Source: Bettongia penicillata ogilbyi
Lineage: Eukaryota > Chordata > Mammalia > Diprotodontia > Potoroidae
Direction: 5' to 3'
Length of the DNA: 64,000 nucleotides
NCBI GenBank assembly: GCA_023548195.1
Contig: JAJHZJ010000577.1
Span: 248,001-312,000, forward strand
Made by a program: the position numbers and the translations under genes. The notes beneath the pieces were generated by a model, which did no database searches, was not told the DNA's origin, and saw nothing but the letters and a program-made list of their open reading frames with translations. Positions 31,250 to 42,242 of this stretch are shown here, piece by piece; position 1 is the stretch's first letter, and every line of letters begins with the position of its first letter.

Positions 31250-31905
31250 TGCAGGGAGGAAATGGAAAAATGCATACTGAGACCACAAGAGAGGAAGAAT
31301 TGAATGATAATAAGCTTTATGTATTTGGTCTTTCATTTTCTGTGCCTGGTAGTTTTACATTTACTGCATTAAAAAAAAATCAACTGCATTGCAGACAAAC
31401 AGAAGACAACTGCATTATGGAAAAACAGAATTTTATGAGAGAGTATTACCTCTCTTTTTTGCTAGAGATGTCAGTTGCTTAGTCTCAACAATGGCCCTGT
31501 TTGAAGTTTATGGCATGTCCAGGGAAAGCATCTGTCTTATGTTAAGCTATAACCAGCTTGAGAAGACATTTCACATCAGCCTAGGTCCACAAAGATGACT
31601 CTGTGAGTTTATGATGGAAGATTCATTTTTTCCTCTGTTTTTTTTAAATCTATCTTTTCTATTTTCACTTTTTTGTGTCTCTAACACTCACTTTGAGAAG
31701 ATGTCAGAATCAGTAACACAGCCAAGAAAGGAGTATGTCCTCCATTCATTTTCAGATGACTAAGATTTCTGACTTCCATAATAATTTGGCTTTATCTAGG
31801 CAGCAGTCTTTAAGAGATAGCTGCATGCTTCTCCTGCGAGTCAGTTGATAAAACTGAAGGTAGCAGCATCCCTTTGCTAAAATCACTCCTGACTCCTCTA
31901 CTTTT
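31250..31905. other. unassigned stretch
   Basis: No nameable repeat. The open frames here are short and overlapping. Confidence 0.4.
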
Positions 31906-31911
31906 TCCTAA

Positions 31912-31955
31912 GTGCTATCATGGCATAGTGGGACTGACCTTGGAGTCAAAAAGGC
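31912..31955 (+). mobile_element. MIR-type SINE 5' fragment
   Basis: 'atcatggcatagtgggactg' and 'accttggagtcaaaaaggct' resemble a MIR head cut short by the L1 3' end at about 31960. Confidence 0.55.
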
Positions 31956-31959
31956 TTAC

Positions 31960-32570
31960 TTTATTATTTTTTTTAATACAACCTAAATTTTCCCCTGTAT
32001 TCTCTGCCTCTTCCAGAGAGTTATCTTTTATAACATGATTTTTTAGGGTAAAAAGGAAAAAAAAACATTAAGCAAAATCAATCAATACATAAAAATCTTA
32101 CATTACATGCAAAGTTTCATATCCAAGGAATAACCTCACTCTGACCTTACCTCTTACCAAAGGAATGGGTAGGGGGAAGGTTCTTCTCATACCAATTCTT
32201 TAGGGCTAAGTTTGCTTATTATACTTTTGCAACATTCATTTTTTATTATTTTATTGCTCTTTCCAATTATATTGTTGAAGTTATCATGTATATTGTTTTC
32301 CTCATTTTGTTTATTTTGGAACAGTTTATATAGATCTGTCTGTGTTACTCTATATTCATCACATTTATTGTTTCTTTTGGCACAGTAATATCCCATTCCA
32401 TTCTACAGTTTGTTTAGCCATTTCCAAAATGATAGGTATCTACATTGTTTCTAGATTTTGCTGTCACTACAAGTGATCCTCTAAATAAGGTGGCATATAT
32501 GAACACCACTTCTGCCAATAATATTTTTGGGGTATATGCCTGACTCCTTTTCTGTTTTGGCCAGAAACTC
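31960..32570 (-). mobile_element. L1 LINE 3'-UTR fragment
   Basis: A T-rich left edge ('ttattattttttttaat', the reversed poly(A) side) is followed by reverse-complement L1 3'-terminal blocks: 'ggcacagtaatatcccattc', 'cagtttgtttagccattt', 'ctacattgtttctagatttt', 'atatttttggggtatatgcc'. Confidence 0.75.
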
Positions 32571-32639
32571 TGAGGGTCTTCTCCTGTACTGTTATTTTTG
32601 TCATGATTAACTAAGTCATATTTTGATTCAATTCTTACC

Positions 32640-32905
32640 TGACCCTTAGTAATTGAATGGGCATTGCCTAAGACAAACTGTGACCCTGGAAAGATCTTAA
32701 TTTAGGAAGGCTGAAGCCACCTATTATATCCTGGGGCATCATCAGTCATCTTAATTTTTCTCTTTTCACCATCTTGTCACCGGACTTCAATGACCCTGGA
32801 GGAGAAAGTGAGGCTGAGGACTTTATGTAGTTCTGCCTCACTAAAATCTAATTCACATGCAAGTTAAGACATCATCCTCATGATGTTGTTGGTTCTCTCC
32901 AAGAA
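32640..32905 (+). mobile_element. RTE-tail family element (subfamily 2)
   Basis: Ordered blocks: 'aattgaatgggcattgccta', 'tgaccctggaaagatcttaa', 'gcatcatcagtcatctta', 'aatgaccctggaggagaaag', 'catcctcatgatgttg', 'ctccaagaatgaag'. Its head and middle parallel 50878-51137. It runs straight into the GAA array. Confidence 0.75.
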
Positions 32906-33062
32906 TGAAGAAGGAGAAGACGAAGAAAAGAAGAAGGAGAAGAAGAAGAAGAAGAAGAAGAAGAAGAAGAAGAAGAAGAAGAAGAAGAAGAAGGGGAAGG
33001 AGAAAAAGAAGAAGAAGAAGGAGAAGGAGAAGAAGGAGAAAAAGGAAGAGAAGGAGGAAAAG
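32905..33062. repeat. (GAA/AAG)n array with GGAGAA interruptions, about 155 bp
   Basis: Pure AGA/GAA at about 32934-32994, flanked by degenerate GAA/GGA. Homopurine on the plus strand. It opens frames as poly-Lys/Arg or poly-Ser, which are artefacts. Confidence 0.97.
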
Positions 33063-33171
33063 AAGACAACAGCTATGCTGTGGAAACTGTCTTTAGCTGT
33101 AATCTTAATTTCATAATTCCAAGTTAATCTTGAGAGTGGTTGTATTTATCCATAGCTACACCAATAAGGCA

Positions 33172-33347
33172 ATAGTATGCCTGGAAAATTTTTAGTTTCA
33201 AATCTTGCCTCCAACATTAGTTGAGTTACTGCTATGCAAGACATTTAACCTCTTTGTGTCTCAGTTTCCTTATCTGCAAAACAAGGAGTTTGAACTTGAT
33301 GGACTTTTAGGCTTCTTCCATCTTTAAAACTATAACCCTATGAACTT
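33172..33347 (+). mobile_element. MIR-type SINE variant
   Basis: 'agtttcaaatcttgcctcca', 'caagacatttaacctctttg', 'gtctcagtttccttatctgc' and 'cttccatctttaaaactata' are in order. Confidence 0.8.
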
Positions 33348-33543
33348 AATTTGGTCTACAGCAAGAGGAACAATGGGCTTATGAATGATTTCTATTCTGA
33401 CCTCCATGCTTCGTGAAGTGATATATGTCAAGGGGAGCATCTTTCTTATGCTAAAATAGAAGGATCTGGAGAATACCTTCTCAAACATTAGGAGTAGTTA
33501 CTGAACCACTCCTGAAGGATAGAAATGAGGACATGATGAGGGA

Positions 33544-33545
<2 letters not shown>

Positions 33546-33586
<41 letters not shown>
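33546..33586. repeat. (AC)n microsatellite, about 20 units
   Basis: Pure CA run read directly. Confidence 0.97.
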
Positions 33587-33589
<3 letters not shown>

Positions 33590-35000
33590 CTGGTCTGTTA
33601 TTTGAAGGTCTTACTCTACGCCTGCTTTGATGGTATTTTCAAGTCATCTGGCACAATTACCCAATTTCAGCAGTGTCCTCAAATCTGAGAAATGGTTGCA
33701 ACATTCAAAAGATAAGCTTCAAACTACAATGAAATTCCTTTATAATGCTGGTATTCAGAGAGAAGGTTAATAGCCCCATTAAAACTAACCGTGTTGCATT
33801 AAGATTTTATCACAAATAGTTTTGTTTCGAGGGACAGGATCTGGCCCATGGGATACCCAAGTCCTAGTAAAAACAAGCTGCCTTATAATAAGACTCTCCT
33901 GCCTGATATCATTTCTAATTGATTATTGAATTCTGTGAGCAGTGTAGCTTTGAAGTCTCCAAGCCCAGGAGAAGGGAGGGAATGCATTTTTATGATTGGA
34001 AATTGTGAAAAAATCATTAGGAGAAAAATGTTTTCATTTTACAAATTGCCCATATAGTTTCTGCAGTGTTGAGAAAGGCCTATGACATGAGAAAAGCTGG
34101 GAACTGTGCCTAATACAGAATGTCAACCATCTTGCCTTCCTTCCAAGAGCCACATGGCTTGTTTTTCCTTCATATTTTCTTTCAAACTGTGCAGACTGAC
34201 TATGATTCTTACCATTTCAGGAAAAAAAATCATAAAAATAGATTCAATTTAATATATTTACATTCCTACTGTGTGCAGAGAGCACTGAGCTGATGCTCCC
34301 AGCTAGTGGCTGGGACTGATCTCACCACTCATTGGTGAGTGTGTGACCCGTAGTGTGTGACTGAAAGTTCTGAGTCAACCCTAATTGCCTGTTGCACCTA
34401 GTTGAAATTCCTTTCATTGATTGATTCAATACAGATATTCTCACTTGATAAGGGTATCAGGATGGGATCACTGCTAAAAACAGTAATACTTTATTTTTAA
34501 TCATGACAAAAACATGTCCCTGTGTAGTGCCAAAGTAAAGCAACAATGACTGTCTGAAGGCATTCAGGATTCAAGAGAAAGCCAGAGCACACATATGCAA
34601 CCTCTGGCTTTGTCTCCCAAGGTAGGCAGGAATAGCAAAGCCATGAAAACCTGTTTGGAGGCTTTAGTCTGATTGTTTATATTCCTTTAGAACTCACTAG
34701 AGAGATTGGGGCCAGTAGTGCATTTTGAGGTACCATCTTGACAGATTCTTTTCCATGATATACAGAGATATATTTTGCTTCTTGCACACCAGGTCCAAAA
34801 TCTAATGAGATTTCCCTTGATTTACTACAGTTTCAATTCTAGAGCATTCTGGAGACTGTTACTAACATGACAATCTGAATTAATAAAGGTCAGGCTCTTT
34901 TTTGCCACCGAGCTTTGGAAATATCTGGGCCAAATCTGTCACGCATTTCCTGTTTCATGGTTTTGCCACTTATTTATATTCAGTGTTCTCTGAATTGGGG
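33590..35000. other. unassigned stretch
   Basis: Mostly single-copy-looking sequence. A small perfect hairpin with 6-bp arms (CTCACC...GGTGAG, loop 7) lies at about 34320-34338. No gene recognised. Confidence 0.4.
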
Positions 35001-35007
35001 AGGTATT

Positions 35008-35185
35008 TGGGTATAATGGAAAGAACACTGGATATGGATATAGCTGGAGGATTGGGGTCTAAATTCTGGATCTTTCACTAGCTGTCAATCTCATAGGGAT
35101 ATTGTTAGGTGCAGATGAGATAATATATGCAAAAGGAATGACAAACTTGAAATCACTATAGAAATGTTGGTTATTAATGTTGCTT
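35008..35185 (+). mobile_element. MIR-type SINE
   Basis: 'ggtataatggaaagaacact', 'tcactagctgtcaatctcat', 'ggtgcagatgagataatata' and 'aaatgttggttattaatgtt' are in order, with the CORE partly deleted. Confidence 0.8.
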
Positions 35186-35277
35186 TTCAGGTCTTAGAAA
35201 AAACATTTTTATCTCTCTGACTCATGTTTTCTTCTCTCCAAAATAATGCAGCAAGCTGGAACTATGTAAAGGGAGAT

Positions 35278-35450
35278 AGTTAAGTAGTGAGAGGACTTGA
35301 GTTTAAATCCCCCCTTCTGATACTTATTAGCTATGTGATCCTGAATAAATCACTTAACCTCTTGGTTTCCAGCCTCAGTTTTCCCATAAAATGAGGTGGT
35401 TGTACTAGGGACCTTAAGGGTCCCTGTCACTTCTGATCCTATGACTAACT
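35278..35450 (+). mobile_element. MIR-type SINE variant
   Basis: 'aggacttgagtttaaatccc', 'ttagctatgtgatcctgaat', 'aaatcacttaacctcttggt', 'cagttttcccataaaatgag' and 'cttctgatcctatgact' are in order. Confidence 0.85.
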
Positions 35451-35510
35451 AATTTCTGATGTCTTCCTTCTAACTTTTAATTCTACAATCCTAAATAACT
35501 TTAGAATAGT

Positions 35511-35821
35511 TTTTTTTTTGAGATTGAGTCTCTCCATCTCATGAGGGTTGAGAGTGCTATAGCCTCTCAGTTACCCGCTCCTCGAAACAATCAACACAGA
35601 AACTTTAACATGCTTCATTTTTTTCTGACATGGTTTAGTTAACTCCTTCTTGGCCAGCCAGGCCATCCTCTACTCCTGATGGTTCACTATATTGGTGATC
35701 ATAGACTTAATGTAGATCACTCATTTAGCTTTTAGTCTCCTGTAGCTCAGAACTCCTGAACTCATTCAAATTACCAGACTTATCTTCAAAGACATTACAA
35801 GTATGCACTGTAGTGTCCAGT
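35511..35821 (-). pseudogene. RN7SL pseudogene: 7SL (SRP) RNA retropseudogene, full length
   Basis: 7SL RNA is the scaffold of the signal recognition particle. The minus strand carries a decayed copy over the whole ~300-nt length. On the plus strand (reverse complement), matched blocks in order are: an oligo-T then 'gagattgagtctctc' (7SL 3' end), 'atcaacacagaaactttaac' (vs atcagcacgggagttttgac), 'aactccttcttggccagcca', 'ggttcactatattggtgatc' (vs ggtcaccatattgatgcc), 'gacttaatgtagatcac' (vs gaacttagtgcggacac), 'agctcagaactcctgaactc' (vs agcccagaactcctgggctc), 'gacattacaagtatgcac' (vs ggactacaggcgtgcgcc). Many differences are transitions at former G or CpG sites, as expected for an old pseudogene. 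The T9 at the left end is the reversed A tail. The comparison is to the mammalian 7SL sequence from memory. Confidence 0.85.
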
Positions 35822-35824
35822 TTG

Positions 35825-36415
35825 GGAAAATTGAAATATCTTTTCAAATAATCCCATTTTATAGGATTCAACAGCTATTACTTTATTTCCTTTCAATGTT
35901 TATTGCTTTTGTACATCCGGATGTAATGGTCAGATTTGACTGAGTCCGTCCATCCATAAATCACACAACTCCAAGTAAAGGAACAACCAAGGTACGTTAG
36001 CCCTACTGTCTTTGTCAGATGAAAATATCTCTATTCAATCAATCAGTCAATCACCCAAAGGCATTTCAACCAGGTGTGTTGGAAAGGCTGTCAGGATTGG
36101 CTAGGGAGACTTAGCAATACCTTGTGTCTCTTCTAAAATTAGCAAGCCAGTTGAGAATCTATCATTAACTTAGTGTCTGACCAGCTAGTGATGGAAATAG
36201 TTCCAGTCAGGCACCTGAAAGAAAATCACTTGGGCAGGGGGAAGGAGAGGAATGCATCTTTTCCTTGTCTCTTATTCAGAGAAAGACCTTGTGAACTTTT
36301 GAAAGTTGAAAGATTTGAAGTTCTCATCAGCATCCTTGTATCTGCATTGAGAGTCAAAGACAAACTACATGCAAGGAGGAAATGATGCATTAAGATGTCA
36401 TAAAGAGCCCAGCAA
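35825..36415. other. unassigned stretch
   Basis: No nameable repeat. An open frame at 36173-36385 has no domain. Confidence 0.4.
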
Positions 36416-36419
36416 AAAA

Positions 36420-36665
36420 AAAAACCAAAACATAACAGCTGTATCTTACATAAGGGGAACTTCAGAAGGACCCCACTTTTATCAACTAGGAGCTGGGAGT
36501 CACCTCTTTGTTACATGTTCTCTGAGCTCAAGTGCACTCTTCCTTGAACTTTGCATGTACTGGTGGGAGAACATGACGGACATTTCAGGTGATGTTTTGT
36601 GACAACTATTTTTACTATACTACCCTAGTAAACATCTTTTACTAAAGGCTGATTCAGTATATTTG
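36420..36665 (+). repeat. possible LTR-like dispersed repeat, copy 1
   Basis: It resembles 41850-42110 in order: a 'gcac/tgcattctt' block, then 'actggtgggagaacatgacg', then 'actatactaccctagtaaac' and 'atcttttactaaaggctg'. The 'agtaaac' element followed by a short end could be a decayed LTR polyadenylation region. Unnamed; boundaries uncertain. Confidence 0.35.
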
Positions 36666-36760
36666 ACTAATAATTGATAATCAATGGGAGAAATACACTG
36701 ATGGGGGCTAATAAATTATGGCAATAGAACTATGCCCTTCCTACCCACTCTCTCAAGATC

Positions 36761-36768
36761 CTCTAAGA
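36761..36768. repeat. 8-bp target-site duplication, left copy
   Basis: CTCTAAGA, exactly repeated at 37197-37204. An 8-bp TSD is the hAT hallmark. Confidence 0.85.
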
Positions 36769-37196
36769 CAGAGAACCAACAGCCTTAAGGCCACATGTGG
36801 CATTCTACGTCCTTAAGCGTGGCCTTTTGAGTGAAAATAAAATTTACAGAAAAAATCCTTATATTTTTATTAATATAATTTTGTTCATCTTTTATATTTG
36901 TATTTTTAAAATAAATATTTAAAATACCAAAGAATAAACTGCAGAGCATCATATTGCAACCAAACATTCAAATACTTTCCAACAAAAAGCAGACACAGCA
37001 AAGTCATCAAAAGGTTAATTAACTTTAGAATTAACAAATGGTTTTCATTTTTGAAATTATTAAGCACATAGTTAGATTTTTACAAAATAGTATAAATATT
37101 TAAGTTTGTCAAGTTGAAGTTTCTTGAATTCAATCTTATTTAATTACAGCTGAGTATAAATGTGGTCTTCTAACGTGAAAAGGTTCCCAATCCCTG
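36769..37196 (+). mobile_element. non-autonomous hAT-type DNA transposon (Charlie-like), 428 bp
   Basis: It starts CAGAGAACCAACAG. Its right end is the reverse complement of CAGGGATTGGGAACC, so the terminal inverted repeats follow the hAT pattern CAG(G/A)G...AACC. Subterminal 'ccttaaggccacatgtggc' pairs in part with the other end ('aatgtggtcttctaacgtga'). The interior is AT-rich with no transposase frame. The strand is arbitrary. Confidence 0.85.
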
Positions 37197-37204
37197 CTCT
37201 AAGA
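37197..37204. repeat. 8-bp target-site duplication, right copy
   Basis: Second exact CTCTAAGA. Confidence 0.85.
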
Positions 37205-38795
37205 TCTCTGAGAAGAGAAGCAACCATTCTTATTCTGGAAACCCAGCCTGCCAGTATGAGTGAAGGTTGCAAGTATAGTGCCAGATCGTAGGCTACAGAG
37301 AAAAATAAGAAAAAACCCCCAATAGTTTTCATGATTAGACTAAGCCCATGTAAAATCTTCATGATCCCAGGTCACAAGCCAGTTTCCAGGCATTTGAAGT
37401 CGTAGCTCTTCTACATTTTTACCTTATAGAACATTGGACACATGCCTTATTGATTTCAGGAATTGCCCAACACAGTATAAAAGTAACTGGGATGTAGAAA
37501 CTAATAGAAAAAAGGAAAAATAATTGAGAAGTAAAGACTAATAGGAAAAAAAGAAGAGTAGTATGCTAATTATATCGGAATGTGTGTATGCTAATAAGGG
37601 TTTAACGAGCTTTCAAAAAAATGTACACAGGACACACCTTTTAATTTAATCTGCATCATCAACATATTCTCCACAGCTTCTAAGTCTAGACAATCAGCAA
37701 AAAATGAATCAAGCCCTAATTTGTAGAAATAAATGCTCACATTGAAGACTTAGCCATTAGCTCTCATAAGCTTAAGCACATCCCTGAAAGTATGAGGTCT
37801 AAGAGGTACACCCAAGAAATAAGCTCATCGCCACTTGGTCCAGAGTCAAATGATGGTGAACATAGGCTTGGAGCACCCTCAAGTCTTCTTTAAATTTAAT
37901 TTTAATAAACCTGTTGTTGCTGTTTCTTCTTTAGACCAATTAATCAAAGGCACATATAGGCAGGAAGCTAGATAGATACAAACATTAGGAGATCTTAACA
38001 CAGTAAAATTATTTGAGTTGTCACTGGAACCTGAACTGTGTAAGCTTTCCTTAGGGACACTAAGTACTTCATGTCTTTTTTGACACATTTCTTTAATACA
38101 GGCTTAGCATCATAAGAGAATTTTCAAATGTTGAGAATGACATTTGCTTAGCTTAGTAGAAAATCTTTGAAGGGCTCACATTTCCAGTCACATTTCTGTT
38201 AAATGTTGCCTTCACATATCATAGCCAGTTACTGTTAGAGGATGTAGGATAATGAGAATATCAGAGTTTGTTTCTCCTTCTGTTGAACTTAGGAGCATTT
38301 ATGTCATGATGTTTTAGTAAAATTACTACAGATAGTCACTTAGTCAAAACCATGGACTATAAATGTGGAACTTGTAATTATGTTTTACCTAATCAATTGC
38401 ACAATGATTACCATCATCATTGGGTATTCAGAGATGTTGGCATTCAGAGTGAGAAAGTCTGAAGAGACCTGGCAGATTAAATCCAAGTACTGCCCACAAA
38501 ACAATAATTTCTAGAGAACATTGTTTCTAGAATCACAGCATGGTAAATGATATAAGAATGGACATCTCCTTCTTTTCAATGGCATTATTTACATATGATG
38601 AATTCTAAGTCGGCATCATCGCTCATGTTGGCATTATTTCCTGAGGTTGTGCAGAAGTATGGATAGCAGGTAGGGGGTGTTAGGCAGGGCTGGTTCCAGC
38701 AATCTAAGTCCTATGGTGACACTTGAGTATCCTTATTTGAAGTGGGCATTGATTCCGTATGTACAGTTTATGACATGGAAGGAAAAAAAAACCTT
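37205..38795. other. unassigned stretch
   Basis: AT-rich, no nameable repeat or gene. Short open frames only. Confidence 0.4.
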
Positions 38796-38799
38796 TGTT

Positions 38800-38972
38800 T
38801 TTAGAGTTGGAAGATTTGAGTTCAAATCCCAGCTCTGCTTTTTTTTTTTTAATGTGTGACTTTGAGCAAGTCACAAAGCTTCTTTAGCTTCCAGTTTTCT
38901 CGTTTACAAAAAGAGGGAGTTAGAGTAAATCGACTCTAAGTTTCCTTTGAATTCTAAGTCAATGATTCCATG
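38800..38972 (+). mobile_element. MIR-type SINE variant
   Basis: 'gttggaagatttgagttcaa', 'tgactttgagcaagtcacaa', 'gttttctcgtttacaaaaag' and 'ctaagtcaatgattcc' are in order. A T10 run replaces part of the CORE. Confidence 0.8.
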
Positions 38973-39007
38973 TGTATTTGATATCTGTGATTAGGTATGT
39001 ATGTGTA

Positions 39008-39268
39008 CGATGTGGTGGAGTGGAACAAGCCTTGACCACCCAGTTTAGAGTCAAGAGAGACCAGATCCATATCCCATCTCTGATGCAACTATAAGCAAAT
39101 CACTTAGCCCCCTTTGAACCTCCATGTGCTTATCTGTAAAATGGAGATAATAATTTAGTAGTTCTAAACTCAAAGCTTTGTTATAAGACTTAATATATAT
39201 TAGTGTCTGTAAAGCACTTTGTAAACTTTAAAGTGTTATGTGAATGTGAAATACCAAATATCACTATG
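39008..39268 (+). mobile_element. MIR/THER1-type CORE-SINE, full length
   Basis: 'gatgtggtggagtggaacaa', 'gcaactataagcaaatcact', 'gtgcttatctgtaaaatgga', 'ctgtaaagcactttgtaaac' and an AT-rich end are in order. Confidence 0.88.
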
Positions 39269-39574
39269 ATTATTATATTGTAATATAATATGGCAATATA
39301 TTATCATGATACTATTTATTTGTTATAATCTACATATGAATATAAACTATACTAGGGCGGGCATATGACCATCAATTTACATGTAGCAGACACTCAAATA
39401 GTTCTTGTATACTTGAATAAACCAATGTCCACAACTGAGAATAGCTATTAATTCAAGAGTTAGGTCATACTTCTGTGGTCAACGCTAATCATTATGGCTT
39501 GAACTGAAGTATCCTTAGTTTATTACAATTATTAGCACCTGTAACTGCCCATCAGTGAGATATAATATGTATGG

Positions 39575-39625
39575 ATTTCATTCATATATATGTACATATA
39601 CACACATACATGTGTTTGTGTGTAA
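39575..39625. repeat. degenerate TA/CA/TG-rich microsatellite
   Basis: Alternating pyrimidine-purine run ('catatatatgtacatataca' then TG-rich). Confidence 0.85.
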
Positions 39626-39639
39626 ATTGCACACCTTCA

Positions 39640-41220
39640 GTCTTACCATGGTATGCTATACAGGACTCAGTTGGCAGTGGGAGAGCTGAACAATAAGGTG
39701 AAAAGCATTCAGTGGGCAGGAAACTGAGCTTTAGGAAGAAGATTATTTGTATCTGAGAGTTCTAATAGCAGAAAGCAAGAATTCAACAACTGGAACCAAG
39801 GCTCAAAAACACATTTCTAGTCTCAGAAGCACAGAAGGATCCCATTCCCACAGGAACTGGGGTACTGAGCTGGGAACCAGAGAAGTGACTCTGGTATAGG
39901 GAAATAAGATAGGAATTCTATTTTCAGACTTAGAGTCAAAAGACAATTTTTTTAAAAAAATAGGGAATAAAGCAGGATCCCACGTAGTAGAAGAGAAGAT
40001 TAGGAGTAAGAACTATAGGAAGGATGACCTGATTCTAAGCCCCCGAGATCCTAAAATGAGATCCTTGAGATCAGAATTGGTCCCAAAGTTTGAGGACAGT
40101 GGTTAAGTGAACCAGGCTATAAGGGTTAGGATTACCTAGGGGCAAGGAACCAGGCAGATATTTGCATAGAGGTATCTAGTCTCAGCTACTATTTTAATAT
40201 GACAAGTCAGGAAGACCCAGGGTTTTATGTTAGTTAACAAGCCATTATCTTTCACAACAGAACTATAAATGGCACCTCAATTACTAAAAATCATTAAGAC
40301 TCTTTCCTTGCTGGCTGACAGTCAAATTTAAGTCTTTAGATGTGTGTGTGAATGTGTGCGTGCACATGTGCACATTTAAGGATGATGATCTGGCGAAAGG
40401 TATCTAAAAAGACTCCATTTAAAAGGAAAGGACCTTGAAAGAATCCCAGCAAAGAGAAGAAATAGATAAATTGAAATTAAAACCTCAAGGAAAATCCACA
40501 AGAATGAGGGGATTAGGGTGGGGGTTCAGCAGTGTCAAACCCTGAAGAGATGATCTCTATTGCTGTGATATACATATATACACAATATTACCATGTACAT
40601 ATGAATATTCAGTCAGCTAATTAACACCTCTTTAAATAAAGTCACTGTTTAGACTTTTATTGTCAATTGTAATTACTTGTTTGTTTTAACTGCTGTCCTT
40701 ACGGTTTTTTAGTGAATGGAATGTATTTAATTATGTATCTATGAATTTCCATTCAGGGTTGGTGGTTTCCAATATTTTCACATAGTAATATTTAGACAGG
40801 AGACATGCAATCTTAATAGTCTAATTCTCTTCTCTGCTTGTATGAAGAGAAAAGGATGGGGACTTGGAGAACACTATGTCTCAGAGTACACTGCCTTCTG
40901 GTACAATATTTACAGAGGTTACATTAGGCATCATTCAGAAGACCAATTGAGTGGTGAGAAATTATTTTTGATCCAGGTGTAGTTAACCAGTAGTTGGCAG
41001 CAATTCTTGTCTGATGTTCTTGCTGATTATTTTATTTTCTGGATCTGTGACTACCAGAAGGATTTATTTTAAGATAATCTACAGTAATAGAACACACATT
41101 ACTCATATTCTCTTAGTCATTTTCTCGCGGCTTAGTAATGTGACTGGGGAAGAGTAAACTTTAAATTCTACATACTCTTGTAGTAGAATTACCTTCAACA
41201 TGACAATAGAAACCACAAAG
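39640..41220. other. unassigned stretch
   Basis: 39650-40260 is purine-rich and may be an unrecognised interspersed repeat ('gtcaggaagacccagggttt' at 40206 is SINE-like). The rest is single-copy-looking. No gene. Confidence 0.4.
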
Positions 41221-41224
41221 TAAA

Positions 41225-41665
41225 AAGAGCTGTCCTGGTACTGAAGGAAGTACAAAAATAAAATCAATAAACTCCTTGTTCTAAGGAGTTTATAGTCTTA
41301 CAGGGAGATAAAATGTTTATACAGCTGATTATAACACAAACCATGACATCAGAGAAATATAAGTGCTACAGGAATTTTGAGAAGGTATTTTTTGACTGGA
41401 GGCAAGAATTTTTGCAGGAAGAAATGAATAGTCAGATAAGGGATGGCATAACCAAAGATGTGGAGATAGGAAAATACAGAACATCTAGGGAGAAGTCTAA
41501 TTTTATGGAATATAGATTATGTACTGAATGTGAATGTGAACGTACCTTGATGCCCAATTTTAGAATATCTTGAGTACTACACTGATGAGTTTGGACTTGA
41601 CTTAATAGGCAGGAGGGAGCTATTGAAGGGCTTTGAGCAATAGAGTGACATAAGCCATGTGAACT
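41225..41665 (+). repeat. dispersed repeat family A, degraded copy
   Basis: 'cctggtactgaaggaagtac', 'ctaaggagtttatagtctta', 'gtttggacttgacttaatag', 'gagggagctattgaagggct' and 'gagtgacataagccatg' follow the family A order. The open frame at 41313-41573 lies inside. Confidence 0.65.
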
Positions 41666-41667
41666 AC

Positions 41668-41788
41668 TTGAAAGATGCTGAATTTTAAGTCATGAAACTT
41701 AGCTTCAAATCCTAGCTTTCATATGAAGACCCAGATTTTAGACTTCCCATCTCTACCTATCAGTTTCCTAGTAATATCGTAGGATCAG
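41668..41788 (+). mobile_element. MIR-type SINE, heavily degraded
   Basis: 'cttagcttcaaatcctagct', 'ctacctatcagtttcctagt' and 'atatcgtagg' weakly follow MIR order. Confidence 0.45.
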
Positions 41789-41849
41789 TTGATATCAGTG
41801 TCTTCATTGGGAGTCCCAAACAAGATCATTGGCTCTATAAGGAGTCCAG

Positions 41850-42110
41850 GAAAGAAACTACGACAAGCCTGGAGGTTTCTTGAGCACCCTGCAAAGGCAT
41901 AAAAGGACCACCAGCAATCAGAACTTGTGCATTCTTTCTTTGCCAGATGTATTCTTTGAGCTTCAATCCACTTTCCATTTTACTCTGTGTTCAGTGGTAG
42001 AAGATTACGTAAATATGTTGCAGAATCTTTCCCTTTTTGCCAAATGTTTTTTTCCTGTACTACCTTAGTAACTATGCCTTTCTAAAAGTTACTTAAGTAA
42101 AGAAGAATAA
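41850..42110 (+). repeat. possible LTR-like dispersed repeat, copy 2
   Basis: It pairs with 36420-36665 ('gtgcattctttctttgcc', 'cagtggtagaagattacg', 'ctgtactaccttagtaacta', 'gcctttctaaaagttact'). Related by eye, unnamed. Confidence 0.35.
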
Positions 42111-42242
42111 TTAATTCTTAGTTGACAGTCTTGTGAGGAGTCACACTGGTTAAGGGTTTGTGACCTCTAAAGAGTACCCCTAGGATCCTGGGAAAACTGA
42201 GTAACCTTACTCGGTGGTAGCTTATTCATTAGTGTGAATGGG

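Noticed and set aside
32878..33116. Poly-Lys/Arg and poly-Ser frames
   Set aside because: Artefact of the GAA array.
31500..33480. A short shared phrase ('agcatct.tcttatg.taa') near 31527 and 33438
   Set aside because: Only about 19 bp with mismatches and no further collinearity that I could follow.
35511..35821. Alu SINE on the minus strand
   Set aside because: The S-domain of 7SL RNA is also present, there is no dimeric Alu structure, and the rest of the window is marsupial-like.
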